DNA from: Halichondria panicea | Lineage: Eukaryota; Porifera; Demospongiae; Suberitida; Halichondriidae | NCBI RefSeq assembly: GCF_963675165.1 | Contig: NC_087378.1 | Span: 4,707,205 to 4,771,204 of the forward strand | DNA length: 64,000 nucleotides | Direction: 5' to 3' | Shown: in pieces, positions 25,214 through 36,331 of the stretch | Layout: every line of letters starts with the position of its first letter | How positions within the stretch are numbered: position 1 is the stretch's first letter | Program-made: the position numbers and the translations under genes | Notes under the pieces: model-generated | Seen by the model: the letters and a program-made list of their open reading frames with translations, nothing else | Told to the model about the DNA's origin: nothing | The model's database searches: none

Positions 25214-25533
25214 GAGTCAACATGTTGCTCAACTAGCTCTTTGACGGCTGCAAAATCCGGCATAGTCTTGTTCTTTTTTGCAGTCTGCATCGTGATGCTA
25301 GGGGGAGGTCCTTTTATAGTGCTGCGGTCACGTGGTATAAGTCAGATATGCCACACCTACTCGGAGGATATATGGGTGCATATCCTCCTCTTAGGTGCCT
25401 ATACAAAAACAAATGGGCGGGGACTCTAGCAGCTAAAAATAGACAATAAATTATTGCACGTGCACTAACTAGATCACATAGATGGCTCAGAGATACCTGT
25501 AGCCGTTGAGATAGAGTTAGCCACAAACCCTAA

Positions 25534-26670
25534 AACCCTTGCACAAACAAGCTCAAGAGAAGGACCGATGTTCCTTCTATTCCCAAGAATAAAAGAAAGC
25601 CTAATATTAAGAAGAAAGGCCAACCTTTATTAACTGATATTGAGCAAGGCAGGGTGTCAGAGATTGACATGACAAAAATAATGGACTGCGTTTATTTCAG
25701 AGTGGAGAAGGAGATGTTTGGAGAACTATTTCCCAAAAGACAACAGATATGGGAACATATAAAGTCCTGTCCTGATGAACTGTATACTTTGGTGAATTAC
25801 TCTGTAAATGAATACCTAAAACTGTATAAGACCTGTGCAAGTGTTGCTGCGAAGGACTCGGAGCTATTTCTAAGATGGTTTCTAAGATGGTTGGGATCTT
25901 TAACTTGTGAAGAAAAACAAACTGATGTAACAAAAACTATGACACAGCTAGTTTGCGGTATCCCTGGTGACAAAGAAACACAAGGGTCTACGGTTGCAAT
26001 TGTTTTGAATGCCGTTCATTGGGGAATAAGCCAACAAATGTCAAATTCATTAGAAAAAATCTCATCATCTCACCATGAAGATACACAACCACCAATAGAA
26101 GAAAAGCCTTCGGATGATGTTGCTATGCACCGCATTTGTGGTTGGGCACTAAAGTCTGCTTCAGACCACCTGAAAGCACAGATGAAAAATGCAGAGCAAA
26201 AGAAGCCTGCTATATTAAACAGCATAAAGAATGTATTGGACTTCGCCATTTCTTTGAAATTACCTAACGCAGACAAACACTTGCTACCTAATCCTGTCAA
26301 TTATTTGGACAGAGGAGGCCTTACATTCCTTAAACCTTCTCTCTGGTCGTAGATGCGGTCTGTGGAGCTAAAGATTGTTGAGAATTTAAACCAAAAATGC
26401 TATCGAATGTATGGCGACAAACTATTTCATGTCACTCACACGGCTATAGTTTCAGACAGAACTTTGTTCAACGAATTTGTTATTGGGGTGGCGAACATTG
26501 AGACTTCTGCGGACGACATTGTTGAAACTTTGTATATAGAACACTACTGAATAAAGTGTGTAATGCTAGGTGTAACGAGTTTTTACGTAATATAGGAAAA
26601 CTGTCATGCATTACCCAAAACAAATCAGTAGACGGTAGTGTATCCTTAAGAGATGAATTGAAAGTTTAAA
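25534..26670 (+). pseudogene. Transposase-like gene relic with in-frame TAG and a frameshift
   Basis: One frame is open from 25,534 to TAG at 26,350-26,352 (272 codons) and then continues in the same frame to TGA at 26,548. A neighbouring frame then continues coding-like (NARCNEFLRNIGKL...SVSLRDELKV) to a stop near 26,668. Recognisable pieces are a Lys-rich start (KNKRKPNIKKKG), HRICGWALKSASDH and YLDRGGLTFLKPSLW. The 'G-x-x-L...RGGL-x-x-P' order is common near the C-terminus of P-element/THAP9-like and related transposases. The family assignment is tentative. The minus-strand relic at 26.7-28.3 kb points toward it tail to tail and may be the other half of the same element after an inversion. 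Confidence 0.45.
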
Positions 26671-26712
26671 AAAACACACACAATAAAATTGTATTCAAGT
26701 GACGGTAAATAA

Positions 26713-28290
26713 TTATTGTATATAATTGGTCTCCTTTGATAAGTTCGACTGTCTCAAATACAGTTTAGCTGATCGATACTGTTCACCGTCTTTGGAACTT
26801 GACTGTTGTTTTGTAAGGAGAGTTGCCTTAGCTGTTTCATAATTAGCTGCGGTTAGATTACTGCTTGTGGTCTGCTTTAGCTGTCCAAAAATTGTCTCTG
26901 TAGCGCTGCCATTTACTCTTCTGGGGTTGATATAGTAGCCAGGGTTAGAGGTAGTGAAGTCATTAACTAGGCCATACCACATGATACGCATCAAATCCCA
27001 GGTCTGTGTGTGTGTGTGTTTGTATGTATACATGTATCCATAATTACAGCCATTTACCTGCCATGCCAAAAATGTTCGTTTATCTTCATCTTTTTCGCTC
27101 TCTTTTGCCCACTGTGTGAAGAATTCGAATCCTTCCGTCATTCTGCATATTGTAGTTCCATCTTTCTCAAAAACTCTCACTTTTGTACCTAAGATAGATA
27201 TATTCAATAATCATTTCCACACTGGGAGCATCTTTCGGTTTAGGATCACTACGAGCATATTCTCTTAATTCGGCTAGCACTTCATCTTGGTGTTAAAAGT
27301 ATATTAAAATTGCAAAGTGGTGCATGACCTGTACACTAATAATTACCTGCATAACCTTGGACGGTAATACGTTTAGTCGGGTCCATGAGTCTCGAATTAT
27401 GTAGCTCTTTTTGAGTTTGGGCACTCTTGAGCACTGGCTAGCTTGGATACGAGATACTTCTCTTGAGTACATATCTTCAATGATCGACCAACCAAAGGTG
27501 ACATTACCGACTTTGAATGCTCTTGTACCCCCACGTTTTGCGGGTCTTGATTGAAAGAGAGTTGAAATCATATTTTTCAGCTGTGTGAGCGCGTGAGTAC
27601 ACACGTTCGTTACTACAAACCTGGTGGCTGGGGCAAATGACGAAGTGCACAAGTTTTCCAGTATACGGAGAGAGGAATGATGGCTTGATACTATCGGCAT
27701 CAGCCACACGACTATAAAATTTAGTAACTTAAGCTGACAGCTTTTACGAACCTGTATGCCTTCCGAGGAGCACCAGTCATTTCTTTTATCGTTGTCATGT
27801 TGGCAGGGTTAGGGTTGGACCACAACATGTACTCATAATCGTAGTTTGGTAGAGATTGGAGGTAATTTCAGTCAACAATTTCAGTGTGATCACTCCAATA
27901 AGCCTTCCGAGGAGCACCAGTCATTTCTTTTATCGTTGTCATGTTGGCAGGGTTAGGGTTGGACCACAACATGTACTCATAATCGTAGTTTGGTAGAGAT
28001 TGGAGGTAATTTCAGTCAACAATTTCAGTGTGATCACTCCAATAAGCAACGTCAAGAGCAGTCTGGCCATCATCATCAGTTGCCTCTGAACAAAGGTATA
28101 TACATTATAACACGGTATGATTAATGATGATGGTTCTCTCGTTACCACTGTCACTCTGTAAAAAACATACGCCATATGGAGTGATATACTAACTGTATTG
28201 TCTTCGACATCAACACCTGAGCTGCTATAAGCCAATCCACTGTCATCCTTGGTACTGGTGGAAACATCTTCAGAAACACTCTGCAAGAAT
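26713..28290 (-). pseudogene. Transposase-like gene relic with ankyrin-like 5' exon
   Basis: Minus-strand exons in order: about 28,195-28,281 (SVSEDVSTSTKDDSGLAYSS), about 27,990-28,087 (DDDGQTALDVAYWSDHTEIV, an ankyrin-repeat pattern followed by TGA), 27,347-27,580 (LKNMIST...SYIIRDSWTRLNVLPSKVMQ), about 27,055-27,290 (DEVLAELREYARSD...), and 26,713-27,001 (TWDLMRIMWYGLVND... RVNGSATETIFGQLK). The last block resembles the 'R-x-N-x-D-x-x-EN-x-F' region of P-element/THAP9-like transposases. The fourth exon has a one-base frameshift near 27,190 and a degraded acceptor (CACC instead of CAG). It is a decayed transposon gene. Confidence 0.5.
27766..28048. repeat. 133-base tandem duplication
   Basis: GCCTTCCGAGGAGCACCAGT through CACTCCAATAAGC occurs at about 27,767 and again at about 27,900 with no visible difference. 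It duplicates the intron/exon junction downstream of the ankyrin-like exon in the minus-strand relic. Confidence 0.9.
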
Positions 28291-28424
28291 AAACAAACAA
28301 TAAAATGGAACATAGACTTAAAATGCACACCACCAGTGTAAGAGGTATACTTTGTTGACCATCACGTTCTTGGTTTATATCATGCCCTTTTCTGCATAAT
28401 ACTTGTACTGTTTTTTTTTATTGA

Positions 28425-28620
28425 AGGGATTCACGTGCTCACATGTACATTCGGGACATTCGGGACACTTGACAGAGCTTTTCTCACAGTTAGCACATAT
28501 TGTCTGGACACATCCATTTCTCCTTCTTGATCAGGGGGTGGTTGGGGCAGGCACCGTGTCCTTACTTTGATGACATCTTCATCTTTATGAATGAGTATCG
28601 CATCCAGATATACTCCATTC
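28425..28620 (-). pseudogene. Cys-rich coding relic and dispersed 'GGGGTGGTTGGGGCAGGCAC' repeat
   Basis: The minus strand reads GCVQTICANCEKSSVKCPEC followed by PECTCEHVNPFN, which could be a zinc-binding stretch. Part of the same DNA recurs at 29,745-29,870, and more loosely at 38,186-38,260 and 39,228-39,305 (GGTTGGGGCATGTCCCAACAG). It is therefore repetitive. Confidence 0.35.
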
Positions 28621-28639
28621 ATCCATTTTTATAAAAATA

Positions 28640-30090
28640 ATGATAATAATTATTATTTTGTTTTAAAGAAGCCTTTTTTGCAGTGTATGCCTTGTTGCAC
28701 TATATACATTGTTAAAATGGTGTGTTAAATAGCGCACTACTTTTCACTGGTAATTTTTAGTGTGTTTTAATGTGCACAACTGTGCATATCTGTGTTCACT
28801 GACACTCAATGTGTGTGTAAACCATAAACCCACAACAAATGTATATACACGCATGATTTTTTTGTTTGCGTTTGACTGCTTCAAGAACATTTGTCTCTTC
28901 ATTTTTATTTTAAACTTATGATTAGTTACATTCATCAGAGTATGAGTGAAGAAGAGTCCAGTTATTCCTATCTCTCACATCTGTTAAACTGTTTTATCGT
29001 ATGAGGGCTTCGACACAAAAATGACAATGCCTACATTGGGAAAAACAGTGTGAAAACTGCTAATGCTCACACTTGATGGGGTGGAGGGACCAGGCGACGA
29101 CCATTCAAAACCACTGCCTTGTATTCATAATAGTTCTCAGAGAACGAAGGACCTGCACAGGTGTATAATACACAGTGTCATACAGACCATCACTGTCAAT
29201 TTAATAAACATGTCGAGTGTGAGAATATCACCTACCGCAGAAGTGGCGAATGAGCACATGTAAAACAGGTACTCCTGTTTTCCTTTTGAGCTTTTGAGCT
29301 TTGGCGCTGGCCATCTAAAATTCTTGTGTTGTAAAATAAATTTTTCCTTTCAAAATGTCATACTATAATTACTATACTGTCGTCATAAGACCGTGGTATG
29401 CCACTCGCCATACTATAATCTCAAATGAGCATCCACAACGAACCATTATTTTTCATAGCTACGTCTAGCATTGTCGCATCTTGGAATCTTTTCTCTCTGT
29501 ACACTGTACTTACTTGAGCGCACAGCTGCTCCATTAATTCCTGGATTGGGGCCGTTACCTCACGGTAGCATATTGCTGCCTCTTGGCATCTCTTATCTCT
29601 ATACAGGAGTGACACTCCTCTCAGTATAGATACTATATTATAATCATAGTGTGACTAGCTGGTCCAGCCAGATACTGCGCACTTACTATAGATATACTCC
29701 ATTCATCCTTGTTGTCTTTTCTCTGGCCATATATACACATTTTATAATGCATCCATTTCTCCTTCTAATTATCGATTATAATAGATCAGAAAAGCAGATT
29801 GGGGGTGGTTGGGGCAGGCACTGTGTCCCAACAGGGACCTTACTTTGATGACATCTTCATCTTTAAGGAACAAAGGACCTACATATTCGCTGGCCTTCTA
29901 AAATTCTTGTAATAAGAAAAATGTCCCTCAGTTGCCAGGCAATGAACTTCACATTTAGAGGATTGGAACGATGGCTGCCTGCAGAAATAAAATGGGGCAT
30001 TAGCAACCTTGAATGTGCATCGATATTATGATTTTTCTTTTAAAAGGAGAAGGCATATTACCCGGCGGCCGTGGTATGACATTCGCCATA
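28640..30090. other. Repeat-rich spacer
   Basis: A minus-strand stretch at about 29,505-29,612 (REVTAPIQELMEQLCAQ before a GTAAGT donor) is coding-like and is partly duplicated at 29,455-29,510. Nothing else is recognisable. Confidence 0.35.
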
Positions 30091-30093
30091 ATA

Positions 30094-30430
30094 TTAAAAT
30101 ACAATACAGACCTCATATCCCCCGTCGACAGCCCTGCTCCAGTCATCAATCACTTGAATGAGAGCTGACACAGTTGAACGTGACGACATAAAGCCCCATT
30201 GCCTTGGGGAAATTGGTGAATGTAATTTCATGTGCTCCTCCAGAAGTGCTTTCACGTGTTTTTTGAAGTGATGGATCACCACTCTTGGGTACGGGAACCT
30301 GAAGGGTAATTACCTGTGCTGATTGATAAATTAAACAACATTGCAAGTGGAGAGGCACTATTTTCTGCAGTACTTTTTAGCATTTTAGGAGATATGCCCA
30401 TAGATTTGCCAGTTTCTAGGTTAACCCTTT
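30094..30430 (-). pseudogene. Non-LTR retrotransposon: reverse transcriptase fragment
   Basis: The minus strand reads TGKSMGISPKMLKSTAENSA...LAMLFNLS, then in another frame PVPKSGDPSL, then KHVKALLEEHMK...PISPRQWGFMSSRSTVSALI...EVCIVF. These are reverse transcriptase blocks of CR1/L2/Jockey-like LINEs (fingers to the region before the catalytic FxDD-type motif). Frameshifts and the loss of the 'NYRPIS' block show decay. It is the 3' continuation of the endonuclease segment at 32.4-34.5 kb. Confidence 0.8.
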
Positions 30431-30549
30431 AACCGTTGGATTCTTAATTAACAGCAAAAAGTGAAATGTCTGTTTATTCTCTATCGGGTTTCCAGAGCAA
30501 TAAAATGCCTAGCAACCATATACCAATAGAATGCCCATACAACAAGGAA

Positions 30550-31037
30550 CAGGAACACGAGCCTGGAGCAGTGCTTCAGAAAACACGAACTAGAGAAGAA
30601 AAGAGCCTATGAGCAAAGAGTGAGGGAGGTGGAACATGCGTCCTTCACCCCCTTAGTGCTCTCCGCAAGTGGGGGGCTAGGAAAAGAAGCAACAGTGTTC
30701 TACAAAAGATTGGCTTCCCTCCTAGCTGAGAAATGGGACCAACCATACCACCAGGTCATAAACTGGCTAAGATGCTCCCTATCATATAGTCTGCTCAGAT
30801 CTGCTATACAATGTGTTCGAGGCTCCCGGTCCTCCCGTGGTCGCGCCATCAAGACCATCCCACAAATGGATTTGGTGTCGGCCGAGGCACACTTATGCCA
30901 AATGGACTAACAAGTATATTTTTCCTTTTTGTATAATTTTTGTTTTTGTTTTTCTTGTTGTAATCTTTATTATTTTGTCTTGCCTAGATTAGTACCCTAC
31001 ATGAGTAACTTTAATTAAAAAAAAAAAAAAAAAAAAA
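30550..31037 (+). mobile_element. 5'-truncated non-LTR retrotransposon insertion with 13-base target duplication
   Basis: ATACAACAAGGAA is present at 30,537-30,549 and 31,038-31,050. Between the copies lies an open frame (NTSLEQCFRKHELEKKRAYE...) running through REVEHASFTPLVLSASGG, FYKRLASLLAEKWDQPY and SLLRSAIQCVRG to TAA-less end TAG-type stop near 30,910, then a T-rich 3' UTR and a poly-A tract of about 20. This is the typical C-terminus of a LINE-type polyprotein found in marine invertebrates. Start in mid-frame, poly-A and target duplication together show target-primed insertion with 5' truncation. It looks recent because the duplications are perfect. Confidence 0.85.
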
Positions 31038-31147
31038 TACAACAAGGAATAAAATGGTGCAACATGTGTTGCTATTTACGCCCACCCGTTTTTATCATTT
31101 TAAATGCCCGGCCAGCGGTGAGATAAAATCCAAAAAAAAGTTTTTTA

Positions 31148-31449
31148 GGCCACTCCAAATGAGACTGTAGTTTCCCGTCCAACTCGCGCTTCCTGCTTTA
31201 GCTACCGCATTAAATAGTCATTATGGCCATTATTTCTCTAATTATCCAATGAAATATTGAAATTACTTTTTTCTTGTTCTGTTTGTGGGTGTATGTGTGT
31301 ATAGTAACATTTTTGTGGGTGATTAATTAAATTCATTGATGATGCACCACATTTATAATGAGATTCATAGTAATGAATAATCCTGCTCACACCCGCATAT
31401 AATTTACTAGAGTCTCTGACGGGAAACTACAGTCTCATTTGGAGTGGCC
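31148..31449. mobile_element. Harbinger-like MITE, copy 1 (302 bases)
   Basis: Perfect terminal inverted repeats start GGCCACTCCAAATGAGACTG and extend about 32 bases. They are flanked by a TTA duplication (31,145-31,147 and 31,450-31,452). A three-base TWA duplication is the hallmark of PIF/Harbinger elements. A shorter copy lies at 60,427-60,566. There is no coding capacity. Confidence 0.85.
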
Positions 31450-31722
31450 TTATTGATCATGGTATAAAGGCTTGACTAAGCTTGATTTTCACATCATATG
31501 AATGTAACAGTGCTAAGATATATCAATTTGAATATTACTAACGATGCTACTAACGATGCTTTCCATTACCACCCAAGAGGTACATCGTGGGTATCATTTG
31601 GTTGTTTTGATAAGGTGTACCATCGCCTCTGGTATACATTGTATAACCATCAGCCCTATTGTCACCAGGTATCTCTTTATAACTGCACAGCTAGTGTGAG
31701 TGTGATACCAGGTATCTCTTTA

Positions 31723-31890
31723 GAACGGCAAAGAGCAGTATGGTACCTTCACTGTCAGACATCAACAAATTTTCATCGTCGCCGGACAGTCCATCATCCG
31801 ATGACACACTTTTGTCATCAGGAAGTTCATCTCCGTCATCGTTGGACAGACCCACTTCCACCAGACGGTCCACCCCCTGATACTGTTGAC
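31723..31890 (-). pseudogene. Acidic coding-like exon of unknown origin
   Basis: The minus strand encodes VDRLVEVGLSNDDGDELPDD followed by a Ser/Asp-rich stretch ending MSDSEG at a GTACC donor. It is probably part of the element inserted into the LINE. No domain is recognised. Confidence 0.3.
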
Positions 31891-32099
31891 ATCAGAGAGA
31901 AGGTGTGGCTCGGTGAACGATCTATGAAATTTACAAGCTCACATAAAGACTGTTCATTACTGCTAATTCTATTTTAGCTATACGTACTATACTTTAATAC
32001 ACTACTGATATTCTAGCTATACTAAATACTACTTACCAGAGTCACACAGTGCCTGGTCTTTCACCGTCCTGGTCCATAGCGCTAGCGTCTAGGTCCATG

Positions 32100-32260
32100 T
32101 CATGCAGTCCCAGACAGTTCATCAGCGTCTGGCATAAAGCTGGTAGCCTTTGGGACGTATCCTACTAAACCCGTTCCATGAAGGCGCTTCATCTCTGCAT
32201 CCAAAGTACTTCGAAAGTTCCCAAACCTTTTGGAAGTATCTGCTCATGCATTATTCATTT
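32100..32260 (-). pseudogene. Crypton/ZMYM2-type recombinase fragment
   Basis: The minus strand reads FRSTLDAEMKRLHGTGLVGY followed by VPKATSFMPDADEL. The 'LDAxMKxL...G' block resembles the N-terminal part of the DUF3504 region shared by Crypton tyrosine recombinases and ZMYM2/QRICH1/KCTD1-derived proteins. Frames break on both sides. Assignment rests on a short match. Confidence 0.4.
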
Positions 32261-32394
32261 CTGAGCCTTGCCAGAGTCTGATAGGCCAAGGCGAGGTTGC
32301 TGACTCTCGTCCTCTCTTTTTTTCCTTGAGCTGCTGACCTTTGCTCTGTGACTGTAAAATAAACACATTTGCTTCCTTTTCTTCTCTCCTTCAT

Positions 32395-33424
32395 CAGTTT
32401 CTAGGAGTGAATATTCAGCCCCCTGAAATTCTCAAGATATTCATATACTTCCTGTTCTGTACACAGCAGATCTTTTGGGCAATCAGAAGGGTGTAGGTCA
32501 GCAAATTGGTCAGCGGAGTCATCTATTTCTAGTGGAGGACACTTGAGATTGAAACAAGAATGGAAAAAAATGTTAAGTGCAGTGGCTTTTTCAATTGGTT
32601 TGTCAAATGTCCTGCCATTCTCTTTGAGTGTAGGGATCGAACAAGTGTTACCATTCAGGGTTTTTATTGTTTTCCAAAACAGTTATCATCTTTAGTATTC
32701 AATCTGTCGAAGTTCTTCTTACTTTTTCGAATCATAGATACCACAAGATTTCTTTGGTTTTTAAACCTCTTAGCATCACCAGCTTGATTCGATAATTTAG
32801 ATCTCTTAAAAAGTATATTTCTCTTGGTTATCGCTCTGATAATTTCCTTGTTGATCCAAGGAATTTTTCCTTTAACCTTGATACTTGAAAATGGGTATAC
32901 TAACTTCCATGATTTGCAGGAAGGACGAGTTCCAAGCTGACACACAGGAATCAATGTCATTCGAGTAGAACTCCATTTCCCAATTAGTCTGCTAATGAAT
33001 ATCTCCAAACTTGTCTTCTGATAACTCTTTCTTTGAGGGGACAGTATTTTTTCTTTTTTCAGGGTGAAGAATAAACCCAAGTGATCTGAATTGGTTAGTT
33101 TAGGTATGGATGTACAATTTTCCACATTGTTCGGCCTTGAAACCAGCACCAAATCAATAGTTGATGAATGGCCTGTGCCCGAAAAACGAGTGGGACACTT
33201 GACAATTTGTGATACCGAAAAATTACACACAAGTGTGCATACATGTAATGCGAAGGATGGAAATTAACATTGAAGTCACCAATAATAATTAAATCGGATA
33301 GACAAGACTGATTTATAGTGAGCAGTGCATCTGAGAAAGTATCAATAGAATTTTCTGAGGACGGTGGACGATAAAAGACACCAAGACATAACTTGAGGTG
33401 ATCTCTGAAAGGGATAGGCAACGC
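32395..33424 (-). pseudogene. Non-LTR retrotransposon: endonuclease C-terminal half and start of RT
   Basis: The minus strand encodes LCLGVFYRPPSSENSIDTFS, LIIIGDFNVNF, IVKCPTRFSGTGHSSTIDLV and NSDHLGLFF. These are motifs of the APE-type endonuclease (exonuclease-endonuclease-phosphatase fold), including the catalytic GDFN and SDH. It is followed by the linker (KIPWINKEIIRAITKRNILF...) and the beginning of RT (PKDLLCTEQEVYEYLENF). Two frameshifts occur (near 33,230 and 32,660). The 2-kb insertion cuts the gene at 32,395. Confidence 0.85.
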
Positions 33425-34240
33425 CCCACATGATGCTAGATAAATGCAGTGTGTGACGTCACACCCTCTGGTTGGAGGCGAGTTGCACTCAAGAAAGTAC
33501 ACAATGATCCCTATATCTGCTTATTTTTCTCGTAGGGGGCCTAAAAGAGAAATTCAAAGCAATCAGGCATCATGCACACATACACCCAGCACTACTGATA
33601 GCTACAGTTGCTATCTTAGTGGCGAGCTTTCTTTTATTCGGCTTGATTTGTGTGAAAAAAGACCGATTTGTCAGTTTATGTACCTATATCTCCAATATGA
33701 ATTAATTTTATAACATGTGCGTTACACAGAATTAAAGTGTGTTTATAACTGCATGGAACAAAGCATATTTTCCAGCTCTCAATGCAGTGAAGTAGTAGCA
33801 GCACCATGAAACGTTTGTCCGAAGTCCAGAAAGTTTGCGTACCTCTCCTGCTCTTACTGTACATGGTAATCTAGTTTGAAGTGCTCTAAGACACAGTTTA
33901 GGTATTAGAAAGTGGAACACAAGTATCTTTATCTGTATTGTGTGATCAAAGAGATGGCATTTGAAGGACTTGGGAACAGACCTGTTATGGTTTGTAGAGT
34001 GTACTGACACCCCCTTTGGAGCTCACTTTCTCATCACTTTGCATATAGCAGCTCTAAAAGATTAATAGCCTATGTCTAAGTGTATCTGGTGTCTCCTCAA
34101 GAGCACAGTTTGCTATAATACTACAAACTCTTTACTGACATTTTGAGTGCACACACCCCTTTTTGTTCATTACACGCCCCTTTTTAGCAACTCGCCTCAT
34201 CCAACGAAAGTGCTGGGTGTTGCCTATCCCTTTCTTTCGT
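33409..34240. mobile_element. ~830-base element with imperfect inverted termini nested in the LINE endonuclease
   Basis: GAAAGGGATAGGCAAC at 33,409-33,424 is inverted at about 34,222-34,240. Further in, TTGGAGGCGAGTTGC and its inverted counterpart (GCAACTCGCCTCATCCAA) align as well, giving termini of roughly 70 bases. The segment separates the two halves of the endonuclease domain and carries no recognisable gene. Confidence 0.6.
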
Positions 34241-34500
34241 GTATCTATGCTCTGATTAAAGTGACTAGCACAAATTCTAGACCAAGCGGCCCTAAAAGTA
34301 AAATGTTAAAATGAATGCTTTTGTGAATAAACATGGCAACACCGCCACCATTCCTGATCTAAATACATTGTAGTTAGGAATGTATAACTCACTATCTATA
34401 ATATCACTACACAACCATGTTTCTACTAGACAAACAACATCTGGGCAGTGGGTAGCACAAATAGCCCTTAATTCATCTATTTTAGGTTATTAGGCTTAGA
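34240..34500 (-). pseudogene. Non-LTR retrotransposon: endonuclease N-terminal half
   Basis: The minus strand reads LRAICATHCPDVVCLVETWL, then SELYIPNYNVFR, then after one frameshift RNGGGVAMFIHKSIHFNILL. The ETWL and GGGVA blocks contain the conserved Glu and the typical first strands of APE-type LINE endonucleases. It continues into 33,424 once the nested element is removed. Confidence 0.8.
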
Positions 34501-34698
34501 GAAACACTTACTAGTACATGTCATAAGAGCAGTCCTGTTTGTAACCCTGAGAGTTTGCACCCTCCACGTTATGTTGATTGCCTAAGTCTGACCTAAAAAA
34601 GGTGGTTGCGAGTTGTTTTGATCCTCAGTAGGTTCCAACGATTGGTCTACATTGCTACTTTGGGCCTGTGCAGTCCTGTTTGTAACCCTGAGAGTTTG

Positions 34699-34870
34699 TA
34701 GCCTCTACACAGGCTCTCCTTTCTGTTCTTTATCATCACAATCGTTCAATAAGATAAAATACTGTATTATTCGTTCAATGAGATAAAATACGGTATTAAT
34801 TGGAGGAATAAAGAAAGAAATAGACGTAGAGTTAGGAGTATCGGGAAGTCGCGTGAGGGTAGAAGGGTGG
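34699..34870. mobile_element. 'AGCCTC' family element, copy D (partial)
   Basis: Starts TAGCCTCTACACAGGCTCTCC and carries CAATAAGATAAAATACTGTA-type interior sequence shared with copies A and C. The expected inverted right end is missing. Confidence 0.5.
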
Positions 34871-35316
34871 TAGAAGGGTGAAAATGAGCGTGGGCATACT
34901 GAGCTAGAGATGTTGGACTGCCCACGCAGAGGTCTACGATGCAGCAAGCTGGACATGGACTTGGAACTGGAAGTTTGCAAGCACTATAGCTAGCTATACT
35001 GTACCTTAGGCTTAGCTAGATGATCTACTAGAATCTAGTCTAGATTGTGTGTTTAGATTCTATCATTATTACCTTTTCTTGTGTCTTTCTACATGCTATA
35101 GTAGAATAGCTTAGTCATCATTAAGCAGGTAGCTACTGCCACCAGAGCTGGCCACACTGGTTCTCTGATCTGACTTGCAGCACAGCTTGGTGGTTGTCTC
35201 AGTGCAATACAGTACAGTCTTATAATTATATTCTGAATGCGTGTGAGAATACCTTACGTCACGATTGTGGGCTACATATCGCCCACGTTCATAAAAATCC
35301 TTGTGGATCACGCGAT

Positions 35317-35444
35317 TTCCCAAACCAGGCCTTACTTTTCTTAACTGTACGCCCATTTCTTTCTTTGCTGCCTCACTATGTCTTTCTTATGTTTATGGAT
35401 GAACAGTGACAACAGCAAGAAAAGTAAGGCCTGGGAACGAGGCT
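35317..35444. mobile_element. 'AGCCTC' family element, copy E
   Basis: AACCAGGCCTTACTTTTCTT on the left pairs with AAGAAAAGTAAGGCCTGGGA on the right. It ends ACGAGGCTA next to the LINE duplication. Confidence 0.7.
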
Positions 35445-35478
35445 AGAGAGTTTGCACCCTCCACGTTATGTTGATTGC

Positions 35479-36000
35479 CTAAGTCTGACCTAAAAAAGGT
35501 GGTTGCGAGTTGTTTTGATCCTCAGGAGGGTCCAGCGATGGGTCTACATTGTCATCTTGAGCATGTGTTCCAAGTGCCTTATCTAGTGGATCGCTAAAGC
35601 GATACAGTGGCTCTAACTTCCACCTAGCTTGCTGATCAATAAGCAACCAGTTATCCTCCAGTCTTTTTAGCTTACTTTCATCACCACGAACAACAAACCA
35701 CCACTTACTTATTTGGGACGATTTAATGGTCTTATATTTCCTCTTCACCGAAAAAGCAACAACATCAACATCTGATATGGACTTAATCGAATCACATAAT
35801 TATCTCTGAGGTAGTTGTAGATCTTCGAGTGCCCCAAATTTTTCTAGAACCAACTACAATAACTTTAGGAGTTTTAGGAGTCTTGTGCTGGTTCTGGTTC
35901 TTGCCACTTTTAACTGGATTGGATGGAACGCCCGCTGAAGCATGAAGGACATTCAATTGACGGTTTATTGTACAAATCTTACGTTTAGGTGTTTTGTAGC
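35479..36000 (-). pseudogene. Non-LTR retrotransposon ORF1 fragment
   Basis: The minus strand encodes KTPKRKICTINRQLNVLHAS..., VIVVGSRKIWGTRRSTTTSE, then KWWFVVRGDESKLKRLEDNW...RWKLEPLYRFSD. The 'WWFVVRG..E..L..LE..W......WKLEP' core is the nucleic-acid-binding ORF1 pattern found upstream of endonuclease-RT ORFs in sponge and cnidarian LINEs. Its position fits as the 5' part of the same element as 34.5-30.1 kb. Confidence 0.7.
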
Positions 36001-36287
36001 CTCGATCCCAGGCCGCACTTCCCACTAGGGAAGTGGGCATGCCAACAGAGACTTCACTTTCATGACACATTTGTTATGAATAGCCTGTATTAATTATTAA
36101 TTAATTAATTCTTCTTATTATGATTATCCTTCAGATTGCCACTGCCCGGCCACCCTTATATAGGGATGGGGAAAATAATTCGAGGTTCATCATCATCTTC
36201 TTTCTTGATTGTACAATGTGGCATTGCAGCAACAATACAGATCTATAGATGGATTGGATTCGCCATTAAAGTCAAAATAAATAGATG

Positions 36288-36331
<44 letters not shown>

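Larger units (their letters stand above)
30421..32394. mobile_element. ~2-kb insertion splitting the LINE, with an 11-base candidate target duplication
   Basis: CAGTTTCTAGG occurs at 30,410-30,420 and at 32,395-32,405. It brackets the material separating the LINE's endonuclease half from its reverse transcriptase half. The insert itself contains later insertions (30,550-31,037 and 31,148-31,449) and a Crypton-like relic, leaving about 1.2 kb of original element. No terminal inverted repeat is obvious. The exact boundary is uncertain because the rejoined LINE frame still needs one frameshift. Confidence 0.5.
34532..35560. repeat. ~110-base duplication of LINE sequence separated by MITE-like inserts
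   Basis: GAGAGTTTGCACCCTCCACG...GTTGTTTTGATCCTCAG occurs at 34,549-34,626 and again at 35,447-35,526. Between the copies lie AGCCTC-family elements (34,699-34,870 and 35,317-35,444), which end exactly at the duplicated AGAGTTTG. Confidence 0.8.

Noticed and set aside
27808..27820. Telomere-like GGTTAGGGTTGG
   Set aside because: It is only two imperfect units inside a duplicated intron/exon junction.
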